Source of the DNA: Lineus longissimus
Taxonomy: Eukaryota > Nemertea > Pilidiophora > Heteronemertea > Lineidae
Direction of reading: 5' to 3'
Assembly (NCBI RefSeq): GCF_910592395.1
Contig: NC_088325.1
Coordinates: 8,250,109-8,314,108, forward strand
Length of the DNA stretch: 64,000 bases
Shown: positions 32,886 to 44,990 of the stretch, piece by piece
Layout of the letters: every line of letters begins with the position of its first letter
Position numbering within the stretch: the first letter of the stretch is position 1
Translations under genes and position numbers: made by a program
The notes under the pieces: generated by a model
The model's database searches: none
The model's input: the letters and a program-made list of their open reading frames with translations, nothing else
What the model was told of the DNA's origin: nothing

Positions 32886-35167
32886 TGAAACGGCCAGGGG
32901 CCATTGTGCTCACCGTATACATCTTTTAGTAGGCAGGATCATGCTTAGTTCAGAGGTGAATATGGTGAACACAATCAGGCATGAAGACTTTTTTTAGATG
33001 TGTATTGATTTTTAGATGTGTATTGATGTCAAGTAATAAGACAGGGCAGTATATATAAGTTTATGATCCAACCAATAATTGTCTATGACATCAACAAGAT
33101 CAATATCGTGTGATTGCTAAGAGTCCCTGCAATAAAAAATTCATCGAAAAAAAGTCATTAATAAGCAAGATATTGCACGTCCTACTTTTTCAGTTTTGAC
33201 CCCCTGGTGGCCAAATCAAGAATCAGATGAGGCCAAAATTCGGTGTCAGAGATTATCTGATGTAGGGGGTTACATGTACCAACTTTCAAGTTCATAGCTT
33301 CAGCAGTTAAGAAACGTGCCATAGTTACACTCTAATGGCCAATTTACGCCATTTGACCTCTGTGACCTAGAAAAGGAGGTCAAATCCAAAAATCGTAGGA
33401 CATGTGGTGTATCCTTGCTAGAAGTCACTGCCATAAAAATTTTATCGAAAACAATTCACTCAAATAAGCAAGATATTGCACTTCTTACTTTTTCCATTAT
33501 GGCCCCCTGGTGGCCGAATAAAGAATCAAATCAGGCCAAAATTCGGCATCAAAGGTTATCTGATGTAGGGGGTTATATGCACCAAGTTTCAAGTTCATAG
33601 CTTTACTGGTTAAGAAACGTGCCATAGTTTACACTCCAACGGCCAATTTACGCCATATGACCTCTGTGACCTTGAAAAGTAGGTCAAATTGAAAACCCGT
33701 AAGACATGTGATGTATTCTTCCTAAGAGTACCTACCATAAAAATTTTATCGAAAACAAGTCACCTAATATAAGCGAGATATCACACTTTTTAGATATCCA
33801 CTTTTGGCCCCCAGGTGGCAAAGTTGAGAATCAGATCAAACTGAAATTCAGCACCAGAGGCTATGTGATATAGGGGGTTATATGTACCAAGTTTCAAGTT
33901 CATATCTTTAGTGGTTAAGAAACGTGCCATAGTTTACACTCTAACGGCCAATTTAAGCCATATGACCTCTGTGAACTTGAAAAGTAGGTCAAATTAAAAA
34001 CCCGTATGATATAAGATGTATATTTGCTATGAATAACCTACAACACAAGTTTCATCGAAAACAAGTCACTAATAAGCGAGATATCACACTTTTTAGATAT
34101 CGACATTTGGCCCCCTGGTGGCCAAGTTGAGAATCAGATCGGACCGAAATTCAGTGTCAGAGGTCACCTGACCTAGGGGGTGCTGTGTACAAAGTTTTAA
34201 GTTCATAGCCCTAGCGGTTAAGAAACGTGCCACTGTTTTTTAAATAGGATACGACGACGGACGACGGACGACGGACACTGCGGTATTACATAAGACTCCC
34301 CTACGGTGAGCCAAAAATCAAGAAAATGTAAGATACAAGTCAGAAAAGACAAAAGGGAAAAGATAAAAAATAATAAAATAAAAAAATATTTTTGGCCGTC
34401 CCCGACCGGGGTTTGAACTCACGACCTTTGGATTGCCACAACACGAAAAACACAAAACATGCAATTTCGGCCATATCTGTGTCTGCGTTGTGACCTCTGT
34501 GACCTCGACAAGTAGGTCAAATTAAAAACCCATATGATATATGATGTATCCTTGCTATGAGTACCTACCACAAAAGTTTTATCGAAAACAAGTCATCAAT
34601 AAGCGAATTATCACACTTTTTAGATATCCACATTCGGCCCCCTGGTGGCCAAGTTGAGAATCAGATCAGACCGAAATTCAGCACCAGAGGTTATCTGGTA
34701 TAGGGGGTTATATGTACTAAGTTTCAAGTTCATAGCTGTGGAGGTTGAAAAACGTGCCATAGTTACACTTAAACAGCCAATTTACGCCATTTGACCTCTG
34801 TGACCTTGAAAAGTAGGTCAAATTTATAACCCGTATGATATATGATGTATCCTTGCTATGAGTACCTACCACAAAAATTTCATTCCAAACAAGTCATTAA
34901 TAAGCGAGATATCACACTTTTTAGATATCTACATTCAGCCCCCTGGTGGCCAAATTAAGAATCAGATCAGACCGAAATTTAGTGTCACAGGTCATCTGAC
35001 CAAGGGAGTCCTGTGTACAAAGTTACAAGTTCATAGGCTTAGCGGTTAAGAAACGTGCCACTGTTTTTGAAACAGGATACGACGACGACGACGGACGACG
35101 ACGACGACAGACGACGACGGACGACGGACACTGCGGTATTGTAAAGACTCCCCTACGGTGAGCCAAA
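32886..35167 (+). mobile_element. 2.3-kb hairpin-ended, tandem-monomer element inserted in LINE ORF2
   Basis: It starts TGAAACGGCCAGGGGCCATT followed by GTGCTCACC and ends in GACGAC-rich microsatellite, CTCCCCTACGGTGAGCC and an A run. The interior is built from ~300-bp monomers marked by GGCCCCCTGGTGGCC (33,200, 33,501, 33,805, 34,109, 34,637, 34,939) and TTAAGAAACGTGCCA. A second, internal copy of the right end lies at 34,240-34,318, so the element is composite. A related element is at 51.35-54.36 kb. The GTGCTCACC near the start and GGTGAGC at the end are complementary, as in Helentron-like elements. Confidence 0.75.
34316..34470 (-). repeat. tRNA-like SINE fragment
   Basis: On the minus strand, GGTCGTGAGTTCAAACCCCG contains a pol III B-box-like GAGTTCAAACC within a T-arm-like stem, preceded by a segment resembling an anticodon 3' half and followed by an AT-rich tail. 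No A box or acceptor stem is visible, so it is a SINE or tRNA-derived scrap between the two right ends of the composite repeat and not a tRNA gene. Confidence 0.4.
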
Positions 35168-37190
35168 AATTGGGCCCGGGGAAAGAACCGGATAGAATCG
35201 AAACTATACGAATGAAGGACAGTTCGCTCTCACGCGAGAAAGGTGATATAATGGACAGATGGACAGAGGAGTATAGTCGGCTATCAAAGCCAACCACCAA
35301 CCGATCGAGAAGAACGTTACACGGATATCCAGTGGACAATAGAATCGAACCCTAACTTCAATGACGGAAGTATTCTAAACGGCCCTATCACGCGAAGGGA
35401 AGTTTGGAAAGCGATCGCGAATTTAAAATCACGGAAAGCAGTTGGTGTGGACGAGATACCAAACGAAATTATCAAATGCCGTAATCTCACGGAGGTCCTC
35501 CGAGAATTATTCGATAGAGTGTTCCCGACCAGTAAATTACCCAGTCAATGGAACATCAGCATCATCCACCCGATTCTTAAAAAAGGGAAATCACCCGAGG
35601 AGCCGCTTAGTTACCGTGGCATCAGTCTTAATTCAACCGTGGGCAAACTATACAGCGCAGTACTGAACAATAGGCTAAAAATATTCAGTGAAGGAAACGG
35701 CCTGATATGCGACGAGCAAAATGGATTTCGCGCCGGGCGAAGTTGCTTAGATCATACATACAGTCTGACGTCGGTTATCAGAAACAGAAAAGGGCTTAAA
35801 AAGGATACATTCATGTGTTATGTAGACTTCTCTAAGGCCTTTGACGTAATGAACCGCAAACTTTTGAAGCATAAACTGCACACGCTTGGTATCCGAGGGC
35901 ATTTCCTAAACAGTCTGAAAGCAATGTATAGTTAAACTACAGCGCGAGTCAGAATAAACAGACACTTCACGTCAGGGTTCGACACAACAGGCGGTGTGAG
36001 GCAGGGAGATTGCATGTCTCCCACACTGTTTGCGCTGTATATAAATGATCTCGCGGAAGATATCAAATCACTACAAAAAGGAGTCGACGTTGATGGGGAA
36101 ATGTTGTCTCTGTTATTATATGCAGATGACATTGTGCTCATTGCTGACTCTGAGGAAGCTCTAAAGGAAATGATAAACACGTTAGAGAGATGGTGCGACA
36201 GGTGGGAAATGCACGTAAATACCGACAAAACTAAAGTCACTCACTTTCGGAATAAGACCAAACAGCAGACACCATTCAGCTTCTCATTCAGAGGAGAGTG
36301 TATTCAGCAGGTCGATAGCTACAGATATTTCGGATTGGACATTTTGTACTCGCTAGACTTCACCCACGGAGCTAATACACTCGCGTCGTCAGCAAGCAAG
36401 GTGTTAGGAGGTCTTGCGGCGAAACACTTCGCGGCTGGGGGATTTACATTCGATATATACACAAAACTGTACGAGAACACTGTAGTTCTCATTTTGGATT
36501 ATGTAGGGGGCGTCTGGGGTTTTAAAAGTTACCCAAAAATTGAGTCCGTGCATTTCCGGGCTATGAGAACATTTCTTGGTGTAGGGAGGTTTTCCGCACT
36601 ACCCACTATCGAGGGTGACATGGGGTGGACACCAGTCAACATTCGTCACCATATAGAGATGTTAAGATTATGGTTTCGGCTAGTCACTATGGCGGATGAT
36701 AGACTGGTCAAACGCATTTTCATGTGGGACTATAAACTGAGCAGGTGAGGGAAGCCGAGCTGGTGTAGTAATATCAAAGCTATTCTTGATAGTGTGAACA
36801 AATTGGACTATTTCACTGATCTAGGTAATAGTGTGATGACAAAACCCATGATAAACAATATGCTTCGGGAGTGTAAGACTACACTTTTATCAAATTATAA
36901 CGAACAATGGAATGCATCAGTTCAGAACATGCCGAAATTGCGAACATACAGGACTTTGCACAAGGACTTTAGTACAGCCACATATGTGCGCGAGTATTTA
37001 GCCATGAGGGACAGATCAACAACAGCGAAATTGCGCAACGGGACATTTAAAATTAATGTGGAGTGAGGCCGGTATCGTGGCCTACCCCATTGAGGACAGG
37101 ACGTGCCCTTATAAGAATTGTCAATCAATAGAAACGGAAGAACACTTTCTATGTGACTGCCCAGCCTACTTGGCTGAGCGGGAACGTTAT
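35168..37190 (+). pseudogene. LINE ORF2 reverse transcriptase and C-terminal region
   Basis: Directly after the insertion the connector resumes (LGPGKEPDRIETI). RT blocks follow: SRKAVGVDEIPNEI (~35,435), YRGISLNSTVGKLYS, EQNGFRAGRSCLDHTY, CYVDFSKAFDVMNRK (first catalytic Asp), a stop at 35,934, GVRQGDCMSPTLFALYINDL (~35,995), then LLLYADDIVLIADS (catalytic YADD, ~36,115). The thumb and a long C-terminal domain run to stops at 36,748 and 37,066. A finger of the form CPYKNCQSIETEEHFLCDCP is in another frame near 37,100. Three or so stops or shifts disable it, but the catalytic residues remain. Confidence 0.85.
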
Positions 37191-37602
37191 TTGGGTCCTG
37201 GGGTCCTGCCCCTACGGACTCTGCTCACCAGTGGCGGGTCGGGTGGCCCCGTATTGTTGCAGTGCTCTGGCTATCCGGAATGACTCTGGATAGACGGGGG
37301 CACTGGGGCCGTGCGGGGTGGCCTGCTCCCCACTCCACTCTCACACTGGGGGTCCTCCCGGGGCTGCCGGTGCGTCCTCGGTGGCGACGCTTCGTGCAGA
37401 CTCCCCACGCACTGGGTTGACTGGGTGGAGCGTCGCTGCTGGGGGCGCTGCGTCTCCCCGGACGGACCTACCAGACCGTTGTCATGGCCTGTAGGCCATC
37501 GTATATAATACATAAGTTTTTGATGTGACTTGTAGGCCTGTAAAGGCTGGCTGTATATATACATGCAGATGTCACTTTAATAAACAATAAATAAATAAAT
37601 AA

Positions 37603-37885
37603 TACATACCAAAAATGAATTTGATCGGACGAACGGTTCTCCTCGAAATTGACAGAAACCAATTTCAAACACGCCGCCCCGGTGGCCATATTGCTAATGG
37701 GAACAAGCCCGTTTTCGAAAGGAACCTTCCTCTAGTCACCCCCAATGTACATACCAAAAATTGAATTGATTGTCAAAGCCGTTCTCCTAAAAATCGACGG
37801 AAACCCAGTAGAAGACGCCCGCCCGGACGGACGGCGCACGTGACGACAATACCCCTCTAGCCCATTCGGGCTGAGGGGTAAAAAG
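37603..37885. mobile_element. fragment of a hairpin-ended element with ~145-bp monomers
   Basis: One and a half monomers matching the 15-kb array (AATGAATTTGATCGGACGAA, CGAAAGGAACCTTCC) are followed by a GGACGGACGG stretch and a terminal hairpin ACCCCTCTAGCCC/GGGCTGAGGGGT plus TAAAAAG (37,851-37,885). It directly abuts the LINE tail. This copy links the 145-bp monomers to the hairpin-ended class. Confidence 0.7.
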
Positions 37886-38375
37886 CAAGGAAAACACAGA
37901 GCATTGGGGGCTGATTGGTGATCTCTTCTGATTGGTTGAAAAAAATCCAAAAAATCGACGCGTCGTCTGCTCGCAACAAAGTTTCCCGCAAAAATGACCA
38001 CAGTAACCACAGTAAAAATTTCAAGATTTTAGCTATCATAATTAATGGGATATAGCCAAAAGTAGTTTTTCACATGAAGCGCCCCCTGGGGCCAAGTGTA
38101 GTTTAAAAATATTCAAAACTGGCAAGAGGCACAATGGCACCATAAGGCCTTCAAACACCCAGAGATGAAATGGCTGGCATTTATGGTTACGGAGTTCGTC
38201 AAATCAAAAACCCAGGTATTATGTTATGTAGTCTCATGAGCAGTGTCCACAGTAAAAATTTAATGATTTTAATTGGCAGAATTCATGAGATATAGCCAAA
38301 AGATATGACAAGTTTGTCTTTTTCACCTTCCAATCATGGTCAAATTTTTGTGAAACTATCGGCAATGAGAAACAA
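37886..38375. other. no gene recognised
   Basis: AT-rich sequence with fragments resembling the ~300-bp monomers (GCGCCCCCTGGGGCCAAGTG at ~38,080 and two GAGATATAGCCAAAAG words). It is probably decayed repeat. Confidence 0.4.
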
Positions 38376-38770
38376 GAGCATTGCGAATTCAATACAAGTT
38401 TCTCATGTTTGCTTTTAAAGCAATCTATGGACTGGTTCCATCTTATATTTCCGAGCTCATTGTCGCGCAGTCTCACTCGTTTGACCTGCGATCGCGGGGG
38501 TGTGTCAGGCTGCGGGTGAGTCCAAAGCCGGTTGTACCATCATACAGTGACCGGGCTTTCTCTCTCGCAGCCCCACAGCTCTGGAATGCTCTACCCGAGC
38601 GACTGAGATTGTGCGACAACCTTAGCTCATTCAAAGTCCTTCTGAAAACCCACCTCTTTCGGGAGGCCTTTGGATGAGTTGGGGTTTCCATTGTAAAGCG
38701 CATTGAGCGGACAATTGTCTGGATACTGCGCTATATAAGCATCATTTATATATATATATATATATATATT
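38376..38770 (+). pseudogene. CR1/L2-type LINE 3' end
   Basis: The frame 38,381-38,677 encodes VPSYISELI, AFSLAAPQLWNALPERLR and SSFKVLLKTHLF, the conserved C-terminus of CR1/L2 reverse transcriptase proteins. The 3' UTR has GCGCTATATAAGC and ends in an (AT)n tail (38,750-38,769). It is 5'-truncated upstream of the C-terminal domain. Confidence 0.8.
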
Positions 38771-38873
38771 GCAAGCGTGGCATATGCCCCCACCCGTGTG
38801 TTGGATCCAATGATGGCTACCATGGCAGGTATGTAAATTGAATTATAACAATGTGTTGTGACAGATGAAGTAT

Positions 38874-39242
38874 TTACAGAGAGGCATCAGAGGTTAATTC
38901 AATGCCAGGGGCCTTCCTACTTATAGGTGCAGAAGTAGAGCCTATGTTCTCTATCCACCACTGGATATCTGACCTGCAATTCTCAGGGAGTTTGACACCT
39001 GCATTAAAGTTCCCATGTGCCTCTTTTAGGCTCTTCATTTTGAAGTTATCACAATTTCTGTAATAGAGCAGGCCGTACTCCACCGCAGGAAAGCTGGCCA
39101 CCATCAGACCTACAAGTTCAGCCAGCTTCCTGATGCTAATCTTAGTGTTCTCAAGTACAAAAATTGCTACACCTTTGATCTTTTCCACTCTTTCATCAGT
39201 TAGGAACACAAGCATATCATTACGAGAAAAGCATAAACTCAA
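38874..39242 (-). pseudogene. DIRS RT/RNase H connection fragment
   Basis: A 122-codon frame carries LVFLTDERVEKIKGV, RKLAELVGLMVASFPAVEYG, CRSDIQWWIENI and ends ELTSDASL, where SDAS holds the first RNase H acidic residue. It is the direct continuation of FLGFKIDS at ~40,330 once the intervening DNA is subtracted. The remainder of RNase H is missing. Confidence 0.8.
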
Positions 39243-40310
39243 CCCCGCGCATGTGCAGACGTGACCCGATCTGACCTAATTGGCAGACCAGTCGGTCAAT
39301 AGAAAATACATTGAGCACGTAGGTATTGCCATCTCACGGCTTCCAAGGGAACTGGGGGCAAGTTGCCGATAGCGGACATGAAGGATATAATATATATCTA
39401 TCCCCTGGCCAAATTTCAAGTAATTTGAAGAAAATTTTAAGTTGAACACGTCGACGGTGAAATTTGCCCGATTTTCCAAGCCTAAATGCATTAGAATTGC
39501 TTTGAAAAATGGCAAAATTAGAGAATGTAGTGACTTTGAAGGCTTGTAACTTCGCGCGCGTTGCATGGATTTTAGTTGCCAATAGCAAGTGCAGATGGCG
39601 ATACCGTATAGAGCACCTCCACCGAGTCCAAATCAAGAAAAACCCATTGATTCTTCTTCCTTAAAATGCAACAGGAGCACACTTTACATTACCTTGAGGA
39701 TGTTTCGGTTGTGTATGGGTGTGGTGTGGACCTGGCCTGATTATTCCAATGTGTGGTCCTGTTAGCAGGGCGTGGGCCGGGTGTGGCCTGGCCGGGGGGG
39801 GTCGTTACTCCTTGGAAGACCATTTTCAGAATGTTGTAATTTCGTGAAGATGATTCGGTGGTGCATGGATGTGGTGTGACCCTGGCCTGATTACTCAAAT
39901 GTGGTACTGTTAGCAGGGTGTGGGGTGTGGCCTGGCCGGGGGGGGGTCGTTACTCCTTGGAGGTCCATTTTCAGAATGTTGTAATTTCGTCAGAGTCCAA
40001 ATCGAGCAAAAACCCACTGAATCTATACATTACTTGAAGATGATTTGGTTGTGCATGGATGTGGTGTGGTCCTGTTAGCAGGGTGTGGCCCAGCTGGGGG
40101 GAGAGGGGGCGGGTCGTTACACTTTGGAGAGGAATCCTGATAACAGAGAACACGGTTGACAATAATCGGGATTAACACCGCGAGTGAGTGACAATTCAAA
40201 ACTTGTTGTTGCGGGATCCATGGTAGCGATTGCGGGCCTCAGATTGGCTGGCGATGTGAACGGTGCTGTCACCTTACGGATAGCGGACTTGCTCCATTTC
40301 TCCTAATGTG
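39243..40310. mobile_element. ~1-kb insertion with GC-rich tandem units inside the DIRS reverse transcriptase
   Basis: It separates two halves of the DIRS frame. It contains three loosely repeated units of ~150-185 bp (39,690, 39,846, 40,033) marked by TGCATGGATGTGGTGTG, CTGTTAGCAGGGTGTGG and GGGGGGTCGTTACTCCTTGG. The word GATAGCGGACTTGCTCC at the 40.28-kb side has a partial inverted partner (GCAAGTTGCCGATAGCGGAC) at 39,359. Exact ends and any target duplication were not resolved. Confidence 0.6.
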
Positions 40311-41122
40311 TACAGAGTCAATTTTAAAACCAAGAAAAACCGGTCTTTGTGCTGGCCTCAAGAAAGACTTTACAGGGTGTGCTGCATAACCACAATCATC
40401 TGAAAGGTTAAATGTATCTATGAAATTCGTTCTGAAACCCGACAGGTCACCTATCAAAATTGAAACATCAATGAAGGAGGAGTTTAAGTGCCCTTGCTTC
40501 CTAAGCTGAGCAAAGAACACTTTGGCAATTTTTGTGAATAATCAGGGCGCGGAGCTGAGACCATTTGGAAGTGCATTGAATTGGAAAATAGTCCCCTCCC
40601 AGAGGAATTTTAGATATTTTCTGTCACATTTCCTTACTGGGACTGAAAAGTATGCGTCCTTCCAATCAATGGTAGCCATGTAGCAATTTGGGAAAACAAG
40701 GTCCAAGGCATGCTGGAAAGTATCCATTTTATAATGGTGGTATTCAATAAACATATTAAGTTCAGAAAGGTCAAGGATCATCCTGATGCCCCCATTTTAT
40801 TATCCCTGGTGAAAATGTTGGAAATAAATTCCCCCTCCTCATGCACAGTCTTTTCTACAATGCCTTTTTGTTCCATTTTTTCAATTTGCTCGTTAATAAG
40901 AGCAGCCTTGGCCGCATCAAATTTGTAAGGCCTGGGCACATTGGATTGCATTGGCATTATTTTAAACTCCAAAGCTACACCCTGAATATGCTGCAAAATA
41001 TTACAATCTGTTGTCAATGTTTTCCAAACATCAACATGCTCTCTAAGCTCTCTCAACAGCTGTTTCAGCCCTACCCTGAGCTTGCTGCAAAAAACACTCA
41101 AACTCCTCCTCATTGACCTCAT
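40310..41122 (-). pseudogene. DIRS reverse transcriptase
   Basis: Frames joined across stops give PMQSNVPRPYKFDAAKAAL and KGIVEKTVHEEGEFISNIF, then ILDLSELN, IDWKDAYFSVPV (first catalytic Asp), YLKFLWEG and LPNGLSSAP. The YxDD box reads FIDVS: the second Asp is Val (40,464-40,466), so the polymerase would be dead. FLGFKIDS follows and then the insertion. Unlike LTR elements, DIRS RTs work with a tyrosine recombinase, which is not in this window. Confidence 0.8.
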
Positions 41123-41136
41123 GCTTACTTACTTCC

Positions 41137-42376
41137 TTAGTCTTTACTTGGACTTGGGGAACTCTGGCTTTCCCTGAGCGTAGGGCTTCCCTTGATGCTG
41201 CCTCCGACGGAAGCTGTTTTGACTTTGGGGGCACGTCTGGCCGTATTGCCTGGGCGTGCCCCACCGCCAATCCCCCGACTGTTGACGGCCATGTTGTGCT
41301 CGGTTATAATTCTGTGCTCTGTATGTCCCAGGAGGGGGAACCGTGGTCCCTTGTGTGCCCCCTGACTAAATTTAGGGGGGGCAGCAGGCCGTTGCGCTTT
41401 CTTCACCAGGGCTAACTTCTCGCCCTCAGCTGCCTCTTTCAAACTTTGTTGGAGGTCTTCCCCATAGAGCAAAGCAGATTCATCTTTCAATTTGCTGGCA
41501 ATTTTGATCACCTTCGGTGGCAAATCCTTCTTCAGTAATGACCGTCTTTGTGCACTAAGCTCATGCATAGCAGCACCTTGTAGGGCCAAGGCATCCATAG
41601 CCAACCTAATCGCTTCACCGATTTCGGGCACCTTCACTTTTGGTTTGAGTTTTTTAAGTCTGTTCTTAGCCTTAAAAAAGGAGTTCAGCCGTCCTAACCA
41701 CTGGAATTTCGCCCTTTGCAACCTTCAATCCAACACGAGCAATGTTCATGTCAGTAATACGCGACGCTGTTGGCAAGATATCCGAGATGTCCTAGTTGAC
41801 CCTCGGGTTTACCATATTTGGACAATTTTTGGGTCGTAGGTACTCCTCATTGAGGGTTTTTGCCCGATCATCCGCAAGATGTTTGGCAAACATGTCATTG
41901 ACCAACACAGTAAGGCCCAACTTATCATCAATTGGAGGGCCGACCTCCTCAACCGAGGCTGCAAATGCCTTTTTTAACTCATTTAACAGTTCGTCATCTG
42001 ACTCCTCAGAGTCCTCAACTTCTTCGTCTGACGATTGGAGTTATTTATTCAACTTGTTTTTCTGTTTTCCTTGGCAAACAACAACCTCCATGACCTTGGC
42101 CTCATCCTCAGCAGGGACGGCAGGCAGCCCTGCATCAACACTACCTGCCTCACAATCAGACTCGTCCAAAAGTCTGTCATCATCAGAAATTGCTACCTTC
42201 TCATTGGATTTTCTGGCCGATCTAGTTTTCGAACCAGAAGAAGTAGACGCATAGACGGAGAAGCCCCTCTTTTTTGCCGAAGACTTGTCAGCGGATTTTC
42301 GGTCCGCTTTGCCAGCTTTATCTACCGTACATTTCTCCTGCTTTTCTTTTGAGGGCGGCGAGGAGTCTTTAAACAC
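41137..42376 (-). pseudogene. DIRS Gag-like protein
   Basis: The upstream part (42,376-42,041) is Lys/Ser/Asp-rich and ends at a stop. The middle (frame 42,035 down to ~41,740) shows acidic SSDEEVEDSEESDDELLNEL, then DMFAKHLADDRAK and NEEYLRPKNCPNMVNPRVN, the best conserved block of DIRS gag proteins. The C-terminal part (41,721-41,137) has AIRLAMDALALQGAAMHEL and a Gly/Arg/Lys-rich tail. Three stops or shifts break it. It would bind element RNA. Confidence 0.7.
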
Positions 42377-43394
42377 CGCCGCAGCCAGGTTAAACTCCCG
42401 ACATACTGGGCGAAAAGTGGAAAGAATTGAGCAAAAACTTCGTTTATGACATTCGTATTTAGTCTGTCCACGCTGTTTTACCGATTGCCCAGGCTACTGC
42501 GCAGGCTACCAAGATGGCCGGCCCAGTCCCACGGACTCGCCAAAAACGCCAACAAGTTTCGCCCTGCCAGAAACAAGGACGATAACAAGGGTATCTCGAT
42601 CCGCCACAGCCGATCCCCTATACAAAACTTATCACAAAAGATCGTTTCCAGCTTCACCACCGTGGCCGTGACAACCACAATAAGTAGATCAACATTTTTC
42701 CCTTCTTCAGTAAATTTGATCTGGCGCCGAATTGCATAATTAATTGATCTGCACGCGCATCTCATGTAATATGGTAATGAAGTCAGCTGTATGGTAGAAT
42801 GGATGTTGGTTAATTTCAATAGTGAAACACTGATGCCTTCATGGAAAGAACAGTGCACTCCTACCAAGGGAAATATGGTGAATATTCTATAAGAATGAAA
42901 TCCACACAGCTTTCTTATAGAAGTTATAACTCACTGCTGTAACAGTCTGAAATTTTCCTTGTTTGCAATTTGTGAATATTTGATCTATTTTTGTCACTCC
43001 ATCAGTGGTCGGACCACCTCATGGATAAACAGAGAACAAAAGGTCTTGTAAGAAGTCCAGTAAGTGTGTAGCAAACGGAGAAATTTTGATGAGGCAACAT
43101 TGAAATCTCCAAGTATCACCGTGGGAACACGAAGGTTAATCTGTGCAGTATTGTCTGAAATAGCACGAATTATCTTCCTTGTAGAGGTACAGTACCGGTA
43201 CCGACAGATTTCATGCTAATTTCTTGCAAATTTCATAGCATATTCTTGAACTATCCGTGTGCGCAATACCATTCATTTCGTAGGCGAATAATTTCTGAAC
43301 AATCCTATATAGTGCAAATATTCTTGTGCGAAAAAGCGCCACAAATTTTAGGAACCTTACTATTTGAAAAAATTCGTCTGCGAATTTTCTTTTA
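42377..43394. other. no gene recognised
   Basis: This holds the expected 5' region of the DIRS element on the minus strand but no terminal repeat could be verified. The minus-strand ORF 42,867-42,478 has no recognisable motif. AT-rich after 42.9 kb. Confidence 0.4.
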
Positions 43395-44990
43395 GCAAGT
43401 TCAGGCCTCTCCATAACAAAGAATACACGACAGATAACACCGTGTGCGCCCAAATTAAGGCAAGACGCCAATAATAGTGTGTTGAAAATAATATTCTTTT
43501 TTCATATATAACCAATAAAGCGTGTAAACTTGTTATATTTTATTCGCATATCCCTTTTTTGGGGGGACGAATCACCAGATCATTGCCAGGAAATTTCTAA
43601 CAATGCCTCATCGGGGCCGCCCTTCGACAACTACTCTTTGACATATTCACAAAGACATCAGCTATACGCAGTTAAATGAAAAGCTGAGGGACAACCGGCA
43701 GAAGCTGCACATACCACAGAGGATTTTTTTGGCACAAAGCGTGAGTTTTTTCACTTTGAAGAGCATTGACGTTTGTTACCTAGAATTTATTGACGGTTAC
43801 GCGAATTGATCGGATGAGAGGTGCTATGTCATCGACCAGCTGATTCTGTTTGTAAACAATACACCAATCGTGAAACTGATGTCGTTCCTTATAACGACTC
43901 CAGAACTAGTAAGTTACCACCATCTTGAAAAGCATTACCGTGGATGTAGTTCAGGAAAGCATCTTTCTTATTGCTGAGAGTCTATCGCATCACCACAAAG
44001 CCCGCGAAAATGATTGCTGCCCTATGCTGCGTAGGTAGTTCTCAATACAATCATCTTAAAACCCACCAGTAAGTGTCAAATTCAATTTATAAAGATCATA
44101 TTTTGTTATTTGTTAATAAAATATAATGTTTTATGAGAGAAAGTAGCACTAATTCGGCCTCAATAATATTTACAGTCTGAACTGGCCACACAGTTAATGA
44201 CATAGGATTGTCTAAACCCTGAATCTCAGGAGGCTGGCATCCAAGATGGCGGCAATTGATCAAATCCAGTGTCTGAAATTTTTTATTTCGGCACTGGACA
44301 AAGTTTGACATTACACCACATGCACAGTGTAAATTGGGTCATCATAAATTATGCAAAGCAGCATGTTACCATGAAATCTGCATAAGAATATTGCTTTATA
44401 AGGAAATGTTTGGAGGTTTCCGACAGCAACAATCGGGTTGCTGAAGAAGAACAGACTTCTAGGAACAAAGTGGTGGTCGTCTTTTTGACATCAGTGTTAC
44501 GAATACAGAGTATTTTGATGGAGTTTACGGCCAATTATGGCAGTCTAAAGGCAAAGCAGGAAAGTTTCGAAATTTTACCCAAACTATCTAGACAGGGTTG
44601 AATAAAAACACTATTTTTTGATTGAAATCATATCTAATGGGGAAATCAATGCGATTGCCAGTTAGAAAAGTGTGTGCACTGTCCAAAGAGTTCGCAAATC
44701 TGATAGCCGTGAATGTTGCCATGTCGGCTTGGCTCTACAATGTTTCAACAACATTGTAATATTTCATTATTATTCGTCAGCAGCCAAGCGGCAAGTTGCT
44801 CTGCTTGTATCATTTTTCGCTAGCAAATTATGCCACTGTTAAAATAACGTGGATGAATTTCTGTTTCAGAAAACATGGTCGATTTTTTCGCGTAGGAAAA
44901 TTCGCCAGGCTTTCTTGCGAAATTTGTAAGAATAATATGCAAAAAGGGTGAGGAATCCAGGTGAATTTCGAGTGAATTTCGTGCAGCCAT
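43395..44990 (+). repeat. dispersed repeat, copy R1
   Basis: It shares long stretches with 47,598-48,786 in the same orientation and order: CAGGCCTCTC, CAATAATAGTGTG, GCCAGGAAATTTCTAA, TTTCACTTTGAAGAGCATTG, GTAAATTGGGTCATCATAAA, CGCCAGGCTTTCTTGCGAAA (GC in R2 differs slightly). R1 has ~450 bp extra near 43,860-44,330. No ORF. It may be a non-autonomous DNA element; the ends are unresolved. Confidence 0.65.

Larger units (their letters stand above)
30663..37602 (+). mobile_element. LINE with ORF1 and ORF2, split by a 2.3-kb hairpin-ended element
   Basis: ORF1 (coiled coil plus RNA-binding-like domain), an APE-type endonuclease, reverse transcriptase and a C-terminal Cys/His finger occur in order, followed by a 3' UTR ending in AATAAACAATAAATAAATAA at 37,577-37,602. 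The insertion of 32,886-35,167 lies in the endonuclease-RT connector, and the frame is continuous across it. Near full-length structure with few stops makes it one of the younger retroelements here. Confidence 0.85.
38874..42376 (-). mobile_element. DIRS-type retrotransposon, gag to RNase H, interrupted
   Basis: On the minus strand the order is Gag-like protein (42,376-41,137), reverse transcriptase (41,122-40,310), a ~1-kb insertion (~39,243-40,310) and the RT/RNase H connection (39,242-38,874). Motif spelling (DLSELN, IDWKDAYFSVPV, LPNGLSSAP, FLGFKIDS, TSDASL) is that of DIRS elements. The tyrosine recombinase, methyltransferase-like region and split direct or inverted repeats expected of the class are absent, so the element is truncated at the 38.87-kb side. 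Confidence 0.8.

Noticed and set aside
34316-34470. tRNA gene on the minus strand
   Set aside because: Only a T-arm/B-box-like half is present. No acceptor stem, D-arm or A box can be formed.
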